NCBI GenBank assembly: GCA_027605045.1 | Contig: JAQFWX010000014.1 | Location: forward strand, 679,391-743,390 | Length of the DNA: 64,000 bases | DNA from: Phallus indusiatus | Lineage: Eukaryota > Basidiomycota > Agaricomycetes > Phallales > Phallaceae | Reading direction: 5' to 3' | In this document: one piece after another, positions 11,533-23,791 of the stretch | Numbering within the stretch: position 1 is the first letter of the stretch | Layout: every line of letters starts with the position of its first letter | Notes under the pieces: generated by a model | Database searches by the model: none | Told to the model about the DNA's origin: nothing | What the model saw: only the letters and a program-made list of their open reading frames with translations | Made by a program: the position numbers and the translations under genes

Positions 11533-14310
11533 TTAACCACAAGACCCTCCCTCTATTTTTTTTTCCTTTAACTAAATATGTAAACCGAACATGCCAGGTT
11601 CTTTGGTGGGCTTCGGATGAGGTAGTCTTATCTCTGACTGAATAAATCTATATACATTTACAAAAAAATTTTAATATCTTGAAAAAGCTCGTTATTCTAT
11701 TGTTAGTGTGCATAATTCAATATAAAGGGGCACAAATTTCAACCTGATCGCAAACACATGGGCGGGAATCAAACCAATGGCCTTCCAAAGGACACTAACG
11801 CTACGAAGTTGAGCTCTCCGTGATGCCACTGCTCTATCGCAGCTCACACTTACTCTACTCAGCTCAAGTAAATATAAAACTTCTATCCAAATCTTGTATT
11901 AAATAAGAGAGGTCGAAACCCTACGAACGCCAGCAATGAAGGAAGTGAGTCAACCTGTCGAAGTTTTTCGGGCAATTTAAGAGTGTCCTACAAAGACTGC
12001 ATTGAAGCGGGGAGAATAAACATTATTTGTTTGAATAATTTCTTGTTATGTACATGATACTCCCGGTAGAGTTTGAACGAAGTACCGCGCGCTCAATATT
12101 TAAAAGAACACGGGCGATATATTTATAATTAGACATATTCTTGTTATTTTAGGCTTTTATTCTACTACTTTACATGGACGGTCTCTGGTGTCCTCTGTAC
12201 TACGCGAGTCGGGCCAACAATTTGATGCCAGATCTTGTTGTACGATCGGCATATTTCACCATGAACTCGCTGCCGGGGCCAGTTGGCTAGGAACTCCCCG
12301 GGAACTTAGAACCAGCCGTGTGAGAGCGGATAAACGTTTGTCTGATAGGCGGTTGCTCATTATAATTAATGTTCAATGACAAGCATGCATCCTCTCAGTA
12401 TTGTGATAGGGTAACTGTAGCTGTGCGCAGACATACCCAGCATAAAATGATTCGGTCAGATAAAAATAATATGAAGCCCTTGATGCCCGCGTAGTCCGCT
12501 CATGTCTGACCGAGGTTACCAAGGCTGGTACATAGTGGAAGAATGTTCAATGCGGTGCGGCAGCCAGCTGCAGCAGCTTGAACAGCATTTCAATCTTTTT
12601 GTTGATCATCTTGAATTTACTTTATCTTACTCTCCGTCCTTCAAGTTGCTTGTCAGCTTGTTAACACGCGGCACGCCGGAGAAAAAACTGGCTCACATCA
12701 GGAAACGGCAGCTCATGTGGTGTGTGCTACGTCACAGTATGTGCTTTAGTGTGTAGCTATGTAAGACCTTTGGGCTGCGCCGCTGCGTATAATCACATAG
12801 CTCGACGAAGCGCATTCCCTCTTTCACAACCTTTATTACTGCCGCTGTTCTTCTATGGTTATTCTTTTTGACATAGACACATATTGACTCTTTTTCCTTC
12901 TCACGTTTGATTTTTGTAAACTTCAAATACAAAGTTTATCGAATATAGCGCATAAATACAATCAATATGTCTAGCTCGAATATTCATGTGTTACTATGTA
13001 ATCGTACTTTGGGGGAATTTGCGAGCTCATCCAGAGTGATATATATACTAGACAATCCAGTTGCAGGCACTCCGACTCTGTAAGCCCCCAACGCACCAAT
13101 CATCGTGATCATTTTCTCCACTTCACACACTGCTTAGACTTAGTAACCAAGAATGACGCATGCTTAAGCAAAATAAATTACGTATATCTAGAATATTGAG
13201 ATAGCCAACCTACATACTGTATTATCAGTAAATATAGATATATAAGTACTAGAAAATGATGGTTCGGAATACAGGTAACAGAAGATAGATTACAGAAAAC
13301 CCAAAGTGAAAGCACCGGAAATTGGTGGCGTTGTTCGGTATGGCAGGGATTTACTGAATCTGGATCCTAAAGGAACCCTGGTCCTCAGTAATCTCAGGGA
13401 TGCGCAATGTGAGAATGCCACCTTGCAATGTTGCGTTGATCTTGGAGACATCAACGGCATGAGGGAGTCAGACCGTGCGTGTGAAGTGTGATGAACCGCG
13501 TTCGGATGAGATTGCAGTAGGCGCAGAATGACTGGATTTGATAACTATATAAGTATGTTAGGCCTTGCAATAGAGTGGCGGCGTGAGGTAGTAGACGTAC
13601 ATACCTTCATTAGAGGTCGGCGCATTTCCATTTCCACTAATGGAGGCAGCCGCCTCCTCCTGCCCAGCGGTACTGACATCGACCCTCCCGTTCTATTGTT
13701 GTGTGGGACGACCTAGCCAAGATCTTCCCTTCAATAGTCAAACTACGTCCGTTGTCCCCAGCCCTGACCTCAAGATTCTCTTTTTTTTTACTGCAGGGAC
13801 TTCGGTCTCGACGGTATAATCGTTGTACTGTTCTGAAAAGTTTAAACTTGGATGGAGAGATTGGTCAAAGTCGTCCAACGATGCAAAATGACAATGTATG
13901 TATGGCTGGGAATAGGAATGATGCTCGGGCTGAACGGGCTACATCCTCGAAGAGTCCGAAGAATTCGTTAAAGCGGGAGAGAGACATTGTGTGAGACGAG
14001 TGTGGTAAAGCGGTAGCTGCTGAGACGTCGGGATAGAAGGTTTTGTTGAAAAATATTGTAGAGCCTTGGAGTAACGTCCAGTAGATACGGTCAGCTGCGA
14101 CGACATAAACGGAGATGACTAAGTACCTAATATTCAATATTACACAGCCGTTCTGCCATATTCACGAGATACAAAGAGACGCGTGATATCTCGATTTTGC
14201 AAGTGTTGCGCTGCTTGTGTGGTGAGCGAGTGACAGTCACGATGGGTAACCGGTAACATGTAACGTGTAGACTACAACTCACCTGAGGAGCTTGAGCTTG
14301 AAAGTATTGC
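11533..14310. other. Gene-poor stretch
   Basis: Several open frames of 60-97 codons occur (for example 12502-12756 and 13701-13994), but none shows splice-consistent extension or a motif. The segment around 13430-13465 matches 48280-48315 (GTTGCGTTGATCTTGG-like), which suggests an older duplication that the transposon island has since separated. A degenerate tRNA-like stretch at 11770-11860 was considered and not accepted. Confidence 0.35.
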
Positions 14311-14682
14311 GTGGCCACCCGCGGCACTGACCTGCGTGCACACATCCTCCGCTTCAATCATCCGTATCGTCATATTCAACGTCTACAAGTCGAAGTCCCT
14401 GCTATATTAAGTCAACACCCTGTGGATGCAGGTACGTCTCATCCGCAAACAAGGACACAAGATTAGAGAGGAGTTTCTGATTCGTCTTTAGGCATAGTTG
14501 GCCCGCATGGCGAAGTCCGCTATCCAGCCCCTTTGGCATACCAGACAGGTGCCTTCGCTCTGTCTTTAGTAGTCCAACCACTTGCAGAAGTATTACCTCG
14601 ACAATTTCGCTTTATTCCCCGTAACGTCATCTCGCTCAACTATGTGACGGACGATGACAACCAAGGTTGCATCCGGAGCTAA
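14311..14682 (+). CDS. Unrecognised gene, last two exons
   Basis: Two exons join in phase: about 14311-14431 and 14492-14682, with a 60 bp GT-AG intron and a TAA stop. The joined product includes the segments HILRFNHPYRH, GPHGEVRYPAPLAYQ and FRFIPRNVISLNY, has even composition, and looks like a folded domain rather than chance reading. The upstream boundary at 14311 is the first plausible acceptor; exons further left were not resolved. No family is recognised. The matching part of duplicated block B (around 56290) appears to have lost this segment. Confidence 0.4.
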
Positions 14683-14799
14683 AGTCGTTGCAAACGGGAA
14701 GGAATGTTTTCCACGAAATTATGTGCTGCCTCTTATTGTGCAATCCCTTTCGTTCTGAATGAAGTATGTGGATGGTTGCTTGTACAGCGTTCATGATCA

Positions 14800-17700
14800 T
14801 GCTATACCTTCTGCATTGGAAATGATCAATCTGGGATGCAATATCGATCAATTCCTCAATTTTCAAGAGCCCGTTTTTGTGCACTGTTCAGTTGTTTTGT
14901 TTTTATTTTCAAAACTATTGCTCTGACTTAGTCCGTTCATACCAGGAGCTCCCAGAGTGATTTTTGTTCTAGCCAGCTGTGGAACATTTGCGAACGCGGC
15001 AAAGATCAATACATGTATAGGTATCCCTTCCAGGTTTTATCTCAACTACGCTTGTGCGAAGACTTTTGTAAAGTATTTTGACAGTCAGCGTTTTACCAAG
15101 TATTACATAATGGAACCTTTGATCGTCGATTGGCTCGGTCACCTCGGTGTTGTCGCAACGAGTCCTAATTTGACTAAGGTTGATCAATTGTCAAAGGATT
15201 GATTATCGATGCTAGTTGATGGCTTCGTTTAATCTGCGATACTATGCGGCGTCCATGAAAGCGTAACCGCTTGATGATGATTCCCAAGAAATCCATACTT
15301 GGCAACGTTATTACACGCAATCCATTTTTCGAGCACGTCCGAAAAGCGCTAATATGTTTCAGAGCTAAAATTTGTATAGTCTGAGAGCGTTGTGCCTAGT
15401 ATTGTGTACCGAAATTACACATAAGGGCCGATACTAAGTTGACTCCTCGTGTCCAACCTCAACACCCGGGAATCCAGTAGGAAGACTGTTGCCATCTTCG
15501 ACCATTCCATCCATTCCATGCGTCGATATTTCATGGTCCCCCATTTCCACGAGGATAGTTCGGTGTATGTAACTCGCCACGGTTTCCAATCGAATAGTGG
15601 GTAATGTTAAGTTGGCGGTTCGGATTGCCGCGGAATTCTTTTCACGAAGGTCCAGGGTGAAATTGGCAAGTAAAATGGCAGAGAGGCTTAGGATTGAAGA
15701 TAAACAATACAACTGGGATGAAGATGGTAATATGATACCTATGTTGAGCTTGGCCAACGATATCAATTGCATTCTAGTTCAAAGCATCTAGATTATCATG
15801 ACGTGATATCGTGTTCCAAAAGTGCGCTTACATACATTATTCTTGAACTCCACTCGGAAGTCAGCTGCTAAGGAATACGGTCATGTTCTAGATTTTACTC
15901 ACCTGATCAATTATTAAGAGAGTAGTGGTAAAAACAATGACGAAACTTCAGAAAGGATTTTAATTAGTCATAAAAAAACGTCCCTTTGTTATCCGGTCTC
16001 ACCAAAATCTCGATACGGCTAATTCAATATAATGTGAGAATAGCTTTGTCAATATGTGATTATAATTTACTTTGGTTGAGCAACACTGATACAAGGCTAC
16101 CGTAACTTTGAATCCCGGATTCACGTTTTAATTTCCATGTATCCCAGACCTTCCATATGCATATACCAAAGACCAAAAGATCTGTTATCATAGTGCAAAC
16201 ATTTACGACCGAAACTAATAGTGAGGCTTCAATTTCGGATTGTGTTTATGTCCATTAGTAACCAGTACTATAATATCAATGTTTGACCAGACCTACAATG
16301 AGAGCTGATTAATCAGAAAAAAATGAGAACTGCACAATCCGACACGATATAAATACTAATTTTTTACCTTGAGATTTCTGGTGCGATAATTGTAACTTAA
16401 AATGCTGAAGTATGAGAATTTCATTTGTGTTCTCCTGCAATGAGATTCTTACAACAAAGATTTGAGGCAAGCCCTCCACAAAAGAAAAAAGTCAAAATCG
16501 CGGCCACGATCTTGTTCCCCTGGCACAATGAGTACGCTCGAGCGATCAGCAATCCTAAACAAATGTTTTCAACAACAATTCAGGAGCTAATGTCACACCC
16601 AACCTTGAACACCAACATATCCGAAAATGTCCACAACGTCTGTTATATAGCTCAGATTATAAGAGACGCTTTTACACCTCTTAATTTTTTCAATATTTAT
16701 CATAAAGAATATATCTTACTTTATATTCTGCGAGGTAAAAGTGTTGATAAATGACATTGCTTACAGATTTAATGTTCTGTGCTTACGGACGATATGTTTA
16801 GCCAGAGTGTACCTGCTTGACCGATTAAACTTGCATATCTTGTACAAGCGTAAAGTAAATTTGGAATGCTGAAAGATTTTAACGATGGCCACATATATAC
16901 CACTTCTTGCGGTATAGCCAATATCATAGTATAGCTAAGAAGACCTGAGATAGAGTTTTGATATTGCTCGAATGTTCATGGAGTTTATAATCAGACAACG
17001 TACCTAGAAGGGCAAAATTTACAAGATTTGCGACGTATCTAAATACCCTGAAGTCATTCGGAAATCGAATATGAAAGACAGAAACCCACTCGAGATATAT
17101 TTCTTGGATTAGTTCCGTAATATCAGGGTTACCGGCAGAGGTAACATTGTTCATTTTTGAAGAAATGTAGTGATAGGAAGGTGAATTGAATGGTTGCTCT
17201 AGCCTCTGACCTGTGGGGGAAAATATGAGACTGACAAACTTACACTTATAATGATTCAGAACGTTATGCCAAAACGAACGCGGATGATCAACAAAAACGA
17301 TATCAAAAGCCCAATCTGCGCTCAGCTCAGTTACGGTGTTATTTATACTATTGGCCTTTAGCTTTGGATACTCTCAAGTGTTATCACAAACCTATCCTAA
17401 AAGAACATGTTATCACTTTATTATACAAATATTACGCTGATTCTGTCATCAGCCTAGTGAGCCGTCAATTTTTTTTACAGAAAGTGGCCATCATTGATTC
17501 AAGAAGAATGTCGGTCATCATTGATTCGAGATGAATGTCGGTTGAGAACCTACAGTTATCCCTACAAGTCTGCCCCCCCACGCGTTACACAGTAATACAA
17601 TGCGATAAGAGCAATTCCAGGAAAGAAGACATTGAAATACCGTGACTTACAAACCCGTTGACAGCGACTCGCTACGGGTCCGTGAAGACGTACACGGATT

Positions 17701-18060
17701 CAGAGCACTGTTTAATCACTGTGAAAACTGATAACAGTAAAAACCTACATCATAAGAATATCACACGTTGTATTTGGGTACATCAGGGTTTCATATTGCC
17801 CTCGTTTGATGGCGGGATCCTGCCGTGGCAGCAAAAGCGATTTGCGAATTTGAATGATGTATTACCTTCTAGGTCAGCTCAAGTTCAAAGTCCGGTTTGA
17901 CGTCTGATTGAGAAGGTGCCAGATCCTTCGAAACTGATGAAGAAAGTTCTCTGGCCGGCTTTGCGAGAGAGCGAGGTTGATGCGGACGTTGGGAGAGTTT
18001 GGATGTGGCATGATGGATGTCGCGTCGCTACCGCTGTTTTCGGATGAACCGAGCTTATGT
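14800..18060. repeat. Diverged duplicated block, copy A right part
   Basis: The stretch is collinear with about 56310-59990, and its parts also match 62560-62840 and 63410-63980. Shared landmarks are the tail of the DUF6533-like gene, the LARAYSLYRGN-type exon, and the CTCAGCTCAGTTACGG-like segment at 17320. The duplicate extends past the gene to a minus-strand Ser-rich segment at 17887-18060 (59760-59934 in copy B). Confidence 0.65.
15434..17154 (-). CDS. DUF6533-like integral membrane protein, copy A
   Basis: The 5' exons join in phase: 17154-17090, 17047-17004 and 16944-16787. They give a short Asn-rich N-terminus, then VFRYVANLVNFALLG and ILAIPQEVVYMWPSLKSFS, matching the RYV...LL.YD.LLT...EV..IW pattern of DUF6533 proteins as I know them. 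Further exons are visible near 16550-16470 (LLIARAYSLCQGNK), 16220-16080 (ICIWKVWDTWKLKRE) and 15945-15905 (VIVFTTTLLIIDQ). The last exon, about 15710-15434, ends in VGHEEST and a stop. Such proteins have about seven membrane spans with an acidic cytoplasmic tail, as seen here. Copy B at 56769-58462 conserves the same exons. Some internal exon borders are not fixed, and I cannot exclude that the gene is decaying. Confidence 0.6.
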
Positions 18061-18289
18061 CGGCAAATTTAAAGGATTGGTCCCGGATAGTCCGTATCCG
18101 GGTGGGCGCACGTGGGAGCGCGGCCCTTCTCAGCCAATGGCGCGCTTGCCGTGGGGTTCCTAGTAAAGTTGTACGATTCAAAAATAAAAGACCGGTGCAG
18201 GGTAGTCTACAAATAGTTGGTACGCTAGACCCTTGTCACATAGTTAGCTTCTGTCTAGCCGAACATGATATGTAATCCAAAACTAAAAA

Positions 18290-18430
18290 TATCTATGGTT
18301 CACTGTGGGTGACAAGGTATCTGTCGTTGTCAATAGATAAGCTAGGGCGCTCGAACCATCTTATCTGTAATGACTAAGGCAGGGCACTCAAACTATCTTA
18401 TCTATAATGATTCGTAAATACACGCATTGT
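18290..18430. repeat. Short tandem repeat
   Basis: Two and a half diverged copies of a roughly 50 bp unit are visible. Each contains GGGC(G/A)CTC(G/A)AAC(C/T)AT and CTTATCT(G/A)TAATGA. Confidence 0.55.
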
Positions 18431-18721
18431 AGATAGACAAATACAATGCTAATAAGGCAAACTAAGGTTCATAGTACGGAAAGTTTTTGAATCCTTGAGT
18501 GGGGCCTGGGATCATATGGGAACCAGACCGAAAAGAACTTAAAAGAAGGTGGAGGTAAAGGGGCTGGATATGGATTGGATGGGTGAGGTTGAGCATTATG
18601 ATGGTTGGGGATCTGTGGTAATGGGTTTGACGGGAGTGACGGGTATGGGTTGGATGGGAGCGATGGGCGAATGAGTGACGGATATGGGTTTGACGGGCGA
18701 TTTTGAGCACCACGGTAATTG

Positions 18722-19976
18722 TGTTAGGGCTACTCAGCTCAGACTAGAGGGAGGGGATCCTAAGTTATATATATTGAGGAAATACTAACTACTCACCTAG
18801 AGGGAGGGGATCCTAAGAGAACAAGCTTAGGGACCCTCACTCTAGGTACAGCTACTATATACATAAAACGACGACGCGGCATGCGGCCCTGACACAGCTA
18901 AGTGCCAGGCGCCCGAGCCGAACCTAAGCAACGTGATGTCACGGGCATGAGTGTGCGACTGTCATGATCCGATTCATGACATCACTTCCGGTAACGTTAC
19001 GTAATCCATATCCGATCATTTACCGTTTATCTCCGTAATCTTATCACGCTTACGTCACTCACGATAAGACCTTCGCGTTCAGTCATCCCAATCAACCTCG
19101 CAACTCGAATAGAGACGTACCCGTCTCTCTTAACTCCTGGAACATCCGCGGAAAGCCCTTTCTAGAATATTCCACGCACGTTCCGGTTATGAGATCATGG
19201 ATGACGAACGTAGGTCCATGTATGCACAGCTCTCATCCCTGCACACCTCATGTTCATCACATGAGACATCATACCCTGCATATATTGATGTTACTTACGA
19301 ATCTCACGACTTGTTTGTATTTCTCTAGTTCGGAATCTATTTCGAACTGAGCTAGAATTATTTATCTGACGTGTATATAAACCCTAGCATACACGTAGAT
19401 AGTTCTTCAGACTTAATATCGAACGTAGTTCGATATCTCTATAACAACTCTCCTTCTCTATTCTATTCATCATTGAACATCGAGATCGTTCCTCGAGACT
19501 TGCAGCGACGGAAGCCATCCGTCGTTGCCGAGAGTTACATCTCAAAGCTTTCTTCATTATCGTTGAGCTTGATATCATTCAATACGAGATACAGCTCGCG
19601 ACTCTCGAAGCTCGGAACGCACATATCCGTAACGTCCTTGACGAACTCGACGCTCGTGACGAACGTCAGGACAAATCCTGAAGAAGACTGTCGTGGCACA
19701 ATCTCTTATAGATTGAGGCCAAGTCCTGACTATCGTCAACCAACGGTGACGGTTAACAGTGTTATATTCAGCGACTAAAGTATATTATAGTATCTATAAC
19801 CGTTCCCGGATATCGGTACTTGACAGCGACACGCGTGAGTAGAGAAAGTGAAATAGAGACAGAACAAGGAAACGGAAAGTAAAAGTAAAATACGGAAATG
19901 ATAAATACAATAAAAATGAAATGATACCGATGATAATAAATAGAAAAATGAGAGATGGCGGTAGCGTACCCTGACA
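18722..19976 (-). mobile_element. Solo LTR, Gypsy family 1, with a second LTR nested inside
   Basis: The ends are TGTTAGGG and CCCTGACA on the plus strand, flanked by the 5-bp target duplication AATTG (18717-18721 and 19977-19981). The LTR is interrupted at 18960 by the family 2 solo LTR. Orientation follows element 2a, where the same LTR abuts a polypurine tract on the minus strand. Without the insert its length is about 385 bp, close to the other copies. Confidence 0.85.
18960..19825 (+). mobile_element. Solo LTR, family 2 (866 bp)
   Basis: It starts TGTCATGATCC and ends GGTACTTGACA, flanked by a perfect GCGAC duplication (18955-18959 and 19826-19830). A TATA-like GTATATAAACCC lies at about 19372. 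Near-identical copies are at 22380-23244 and, inverted, at 38419-39285. No internal element accompanies any of the three, so all are solo LTRs. Confidence 0.9.
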
Positions 19977-20210
19977 AATTGGGATGGGAGGCGATGGGCA
20001 GCTGTAGGTGAGAAATGGATGGGATTTGGGTGGGAGGAACAAGGAAGGGGTCTTGAATAGATGGGACATTGGGAGGAGGCTGACGCGAGGGAAAAGTGGG
20101 GTAAGGATTAGAAGGGGGTGGTGGAATGATTCTATGACGAGGCTGCAATTTTTGAGATGACTGCGGATGATTATTCGACGTGCGTGTGGGTGGATGGCTA
20201 CGTGGAACAG

Positions 20211-20858
20211 TGTCACGAGCCGATTTCCTCGTGACATCAATTTACTGATTTTATCAATTTCGAACGAACAAACCTTATAGAGATCGCACTCTATGCGATC
20301 TCTCGATTTACCGATTACCAATTTATTCACTTTGACGATCGGTGAGGTTCCATGATATAAATAGAATACTTTCTATTTCCTTCTTTATGATTCTAACGAA
20401 CCTCACAACTTCCTCAAGTACTATTATGTACTTATCCGAATTAGTACTTTCTTTGTACTTGACCCTGCATTACTTTGTTGTATTTAAACTCGCTGTAAAT
20501 ACTTAACTGTTACGGTACGCCAGCGCTTCGCCCGATTATTTGATCTTTTCGATTTCTTTCGATTTCATTTCGCACTTCGATTTCCCTCATTTTCCGTATT
20601 TCACCATTTCCATTATTTTCGTCGGTTTCTCGATTTCTCGATCTCTTCGATTTGCTCCGATTTCTGTTGTACCTCCTCGGATCCCATGGAGATCAGTCGG
20701 GCGCTTCGTATCCTGTACTTATATGCGTCTTCCCTAGAGGGGGATACCTAAGCTTGTTCTCTTAGGTTTTCCCTCCTCTAGGTGAGTAGTTAGTCGCTGC
20801 CCCGCAATAGATCTTAGGTTTTCCCTCCTCTAGGTGTGTGCCCTGAGTCGCCCTAACA
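20211..20858 (+). mobile_element. LTR-like sequence related to family 1 at its 3' end
   Basis: It begins TGTCACGAGCC, has a TATA-like GATATAAATAG at about 20354, and ends CGCCCTAACA. The last 150 bp contain the same AAGCTTGTTCTCTTAGG and CTCTAGGTGAGTAG words as family 1 LTRs, but the first 500 bp do not match. No matching target duplication was found (AACAG against TTAAC), so the borders are tentative. Confidence 0.5.
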
Positions 20859-21399
20859 TTAACAAAGTCGTCTTGAAATCGAACTTTGATTTGATTCAAA
20901 TATATTTCTGTATTCAAACCTCCTTGAATTACAACTCGTCTTTTTATCTTGAAACCCCGATTTTCTCGATTTCCTTGATCTCTCGCCTTTGGTGACTTCC
21001 GTCGCCAAAGTCTTCGTTATCTCTGGTTGTCCTTCGTTGTGAGTATTGATTCGTCATGATCCAAATTGAGGAATACTCTTGTAATGTTTCATTACTTTTT
21101 ATAGTGTACCGTGGACAGTACACAATTTATATCACACTGTAGTCTCACACCAAGAATAACAGACCAAGGGTGCTGTATTTTTATGGTGTAAAACAAAGTG
21201 TGCATGCTGAATCAGCACGCGCGTAGCCACTACTAATGTACAGTTATTACATAATGGCTCGCCGCATCACGGTGAGCCAGAGGCATTAAGTGCCTCTATT
21301 ATTAGAAGTAATAATAGTAATTACTGCAGAGGGCTTTGCCCTCTGCATATGCCTAAGTGGCATATACTCAATCCACCACATGCGGTGGATCCGTTACAT
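20859..21399 (-). mobile_element. Probable 3' LTR of element 1
   Basis: On the minus strand the sequence after the purine tract begins TGTAACGGATCC, a normal LTR start. The far end was not found with confidence, because a different LTR-like sequence (20211-20858) abuts it. It contains several short palindromes, such as GGATCCACCGCATGTGGTGG read on the minus strand. Confidence 0.4.
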
Positions 21400-21410
21400 C
21401 CTCCCCTTGT
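21400..21410 (-). other. Polypurine tract of element 1
   Basis: On the minus strand AAGGGGAGGA lies directly before TGTAACGG, the expected position of the plus-strand primer next to the 3' LTR. The last extra frame of the element stops about 50 bp upstream. Confidence 0.6.
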
Positions 21411-21502
21411 GACTTGGACTCCAAGTCATAGGGTCGTGAAGAGGAGGTGTCTGACTGTAATCAGTCAGTGGGATTGCTGTAGTCAATCTCCATGCTCTCC
21501 GA

Positions 21503-22338
21503 CACTGGAGACATTGTAGGGTTTAGCCAAAAAAAGGATCCTAAGAAAATTATGGTTCGAGGCATAGGCTATTAATGATTTACTGAATTGTACAACTATA
21601 TTATAACTAATACTCAGATTAAGGGATTCTGGCTTACAAAATTGTCAGTATACTGCTATAATTACCTTGGTTGGATTATGTAATAATTCATTGTCATATA
21701 AGCCCATGATCAATGTTATCCATTCAGTAAAATAATGAACAGAATGAAACTTACATTATCATCACCCATATTGAAGAATGTTCTAAAAATCTTGATTATA
21801 TTTATTGTGAAAATATATTTCTATTATAATTTAGATGCATGGAAAAACCTTAATTTTAAGCATGAGATTACACTGTGTAATATCAGAGTTTTCCTGGGAA
21901 AACCTTAATAATACATAGATCCCTGGAAAATCTTGAGAAAACTCTAATGTCACATATTGTGACCTCAAGTTTTAATTACACAGAAACTCAGTATTTCTCA
22001 CTCCCTCAAAATTATGATAAGAAATTGTATTGATAAGTAATTATATTAACTTTATTATATAATTTTCTACTATGGGTAATAATAATATATGTTTTAGTTT
22101 GTATACTGTTTGATTGAATAGAAAAAGTTATTGATAGTATTATATAAGTCAAAATTCTTACATAATTTAACTAAAATAAAAATAGCAACATACTGACAAT
22201 TTTTCAAGTCAGAATCCCTTTATCTGAGTATTAGTTATAATATGATATTGCAAGTTAGTGAATTGTCAATAGCCTATGCCTCGAACTATGATTTTCTTAG
22301 GATCCTTTTTTTGGCTAAACCCTACAATGTCTCCAGTG
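21503..22338. mobile_element. CACTA-like non-autonomous element, copy 1 (836 bp)
   Basis: The ends are CACTGGAGACATTGTAGGG and its reverse complement, within terminal inverted repeats of roughly 80 bp. The flanks carry the 3-bp duplication CGA (21500-21502 and 22339-22341). CACTR ends with a 3-bp duplication are the mark of the CACTA (EnSpm) superfamily. The interior is AT-rich with no coding potential. It interrupts the extra 3' frame of element 1. Confidence 0.8.
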
Positions 22339-22379
22339 CGAGGCACTCGGATGCGGTGCGTCAAGGTCCTCAGGGGGCC

Positions 22380-23244
22380 TGTCATGATCCGATTCATGAC
22401 ATCACTTCCAGTAACATTACGTAATCCATATCCGATCATTTACCGTTTATCTCCGTAATCTTATCTCACTTACGTCACTCACGATAAGACCATCGTGTTC
22501 AGTCATCCCAATCAACCTTACAACTCGAATAGAGACGCACCCGTCTCTCTTAACTCCTGGAACACCCGCGGAAAGCCCTTTCTAGAATATTCCACACACG
22601 TTCCGGTTATGAGATCATAGATGACGAATGTAGGTCCATGTATGCACAGCTCTTATCCCTGCACACCTCATGTTCATCACATGAGACATCATACCCTGCA
22701 TATATTGATGTAACTTACGAATCTCACGACTTGTTTGTATTTCTCAAGTTCGGAATCTATTTCGAACTGAGCTAGAATTATTTATCTGACGTGTATATAA
22801 ACCCTAGCATACACGTAGATAGTTCTTCAGACTTAATATCGAACGTAGTTCGATATCTCTATAAACTCTCCTTCTCTTATTCTCTTCACCATTGAACATC
22901 GAGATCATTCCTCGAGACTTGCAGCGACGGAAGCCATCCGTCGTTGCCGAGAGTTACATCTTGAAGCCTTCTTCATTATTGTCGAGCTTGATATCATTCA
23001 ATACGAGATACAGCTCACGGCTCTCGAAGCTCGGAATGCACATATCAGAAACGTCCTTGACGAACTCGACGCTCGTGACGAACATCAGGACAAATCCTGA
23101 AGAAGACTGTCGTGGCACAACCTCTTATAGGTTGAGGCCAAGTCCTGACTATCGTCGACCAACGGTGACGGTTATCATTGTTCTATTCAGCGACTAAAGT
23201 ACATTATAGTATCTATCACCGTTCCCGGATATCGGTACTTGACA
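22380..23244 (+). mobile_element. Solo LTR, family 2, copy 2
   Basis: It is nearly identical to 18960-19825 and is flanked by GGGCC (22375-22379 and 23245-23249). It lies inside the extra 3' frame of element 1, which resumes on the other side. Confidence 0.9.
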
Positions 23245-23791
23245 GGGCCTCAACAATTCCTTGTCTGTCATCTGAATTGGGATGGACGGGGAGTAGACCT
23301 TGTTAGGTGGACCTGCCACGATACTGGCAGGGGAGGCCGATGCATGGACGGCGGGGGTGGACGACTGAGTTGTATGTGCCTTTTTTGTTGGACGATCCAG
23401 TCCACGGCGCACGCGATAGTCATGTATGATGCGATTGACATCTTCTCCATTGGCATAATGTTAGAGAAGGGGCGCGATCACCTCAGTGATGCATCTTGTC
23501 GTCGCTCCATTGGCATGCATGGAGCGAATCACCTCCTCTATGGTGATGGAGGAGGGGGACTTACACTCGAAGGCACAAGTGTAGCCTTCCATGAGAGTGG
23601 AAGGCAGGTGGGTGGAGGAATTACCCCTACCACCGAGAGTTTCTTCCCACACAGTAAGTGCGGGGTCGAGGAGGCATTCAGCCGCCTTCTCGAGGAACTT
23701 GGCATGTACTTCACGAGTACGTGTGACTCATTTGAGCCAAGCAAACACCTCAACATCTTGAGGGTTTAATGATCCATCCGACATTAGTCGG

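Larger units (their letters stand above)
18470..20210. repeat. G-rich minisatellite-like sequence split by an LTR
   Basis: At 18550-18720, and again after the inserted LTR at 19977-20120, the plus strand is built from irregular GATGGG, GACGGG and GGGTTGG words. The two halves are joined by the duplicated target AATTG, so this was one tract before the LTR inserted. It is not a clean array, and no protein function is claimed. Confidence 0.45.

Noticed and set aside
11770..11860. tRNA-like stretch (TAGCGTTAGTG and GGTTTGATTCCC on the minus strand)
   Set aside because: The D-arm is missing, the T-stem does not pair, and no terminator follows at the right distance. At best a relic.
12502..12756. 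84-codon plus-strand frame
   Set aside because: No motif, no splice continuation, and no conservation in blocks B or C.
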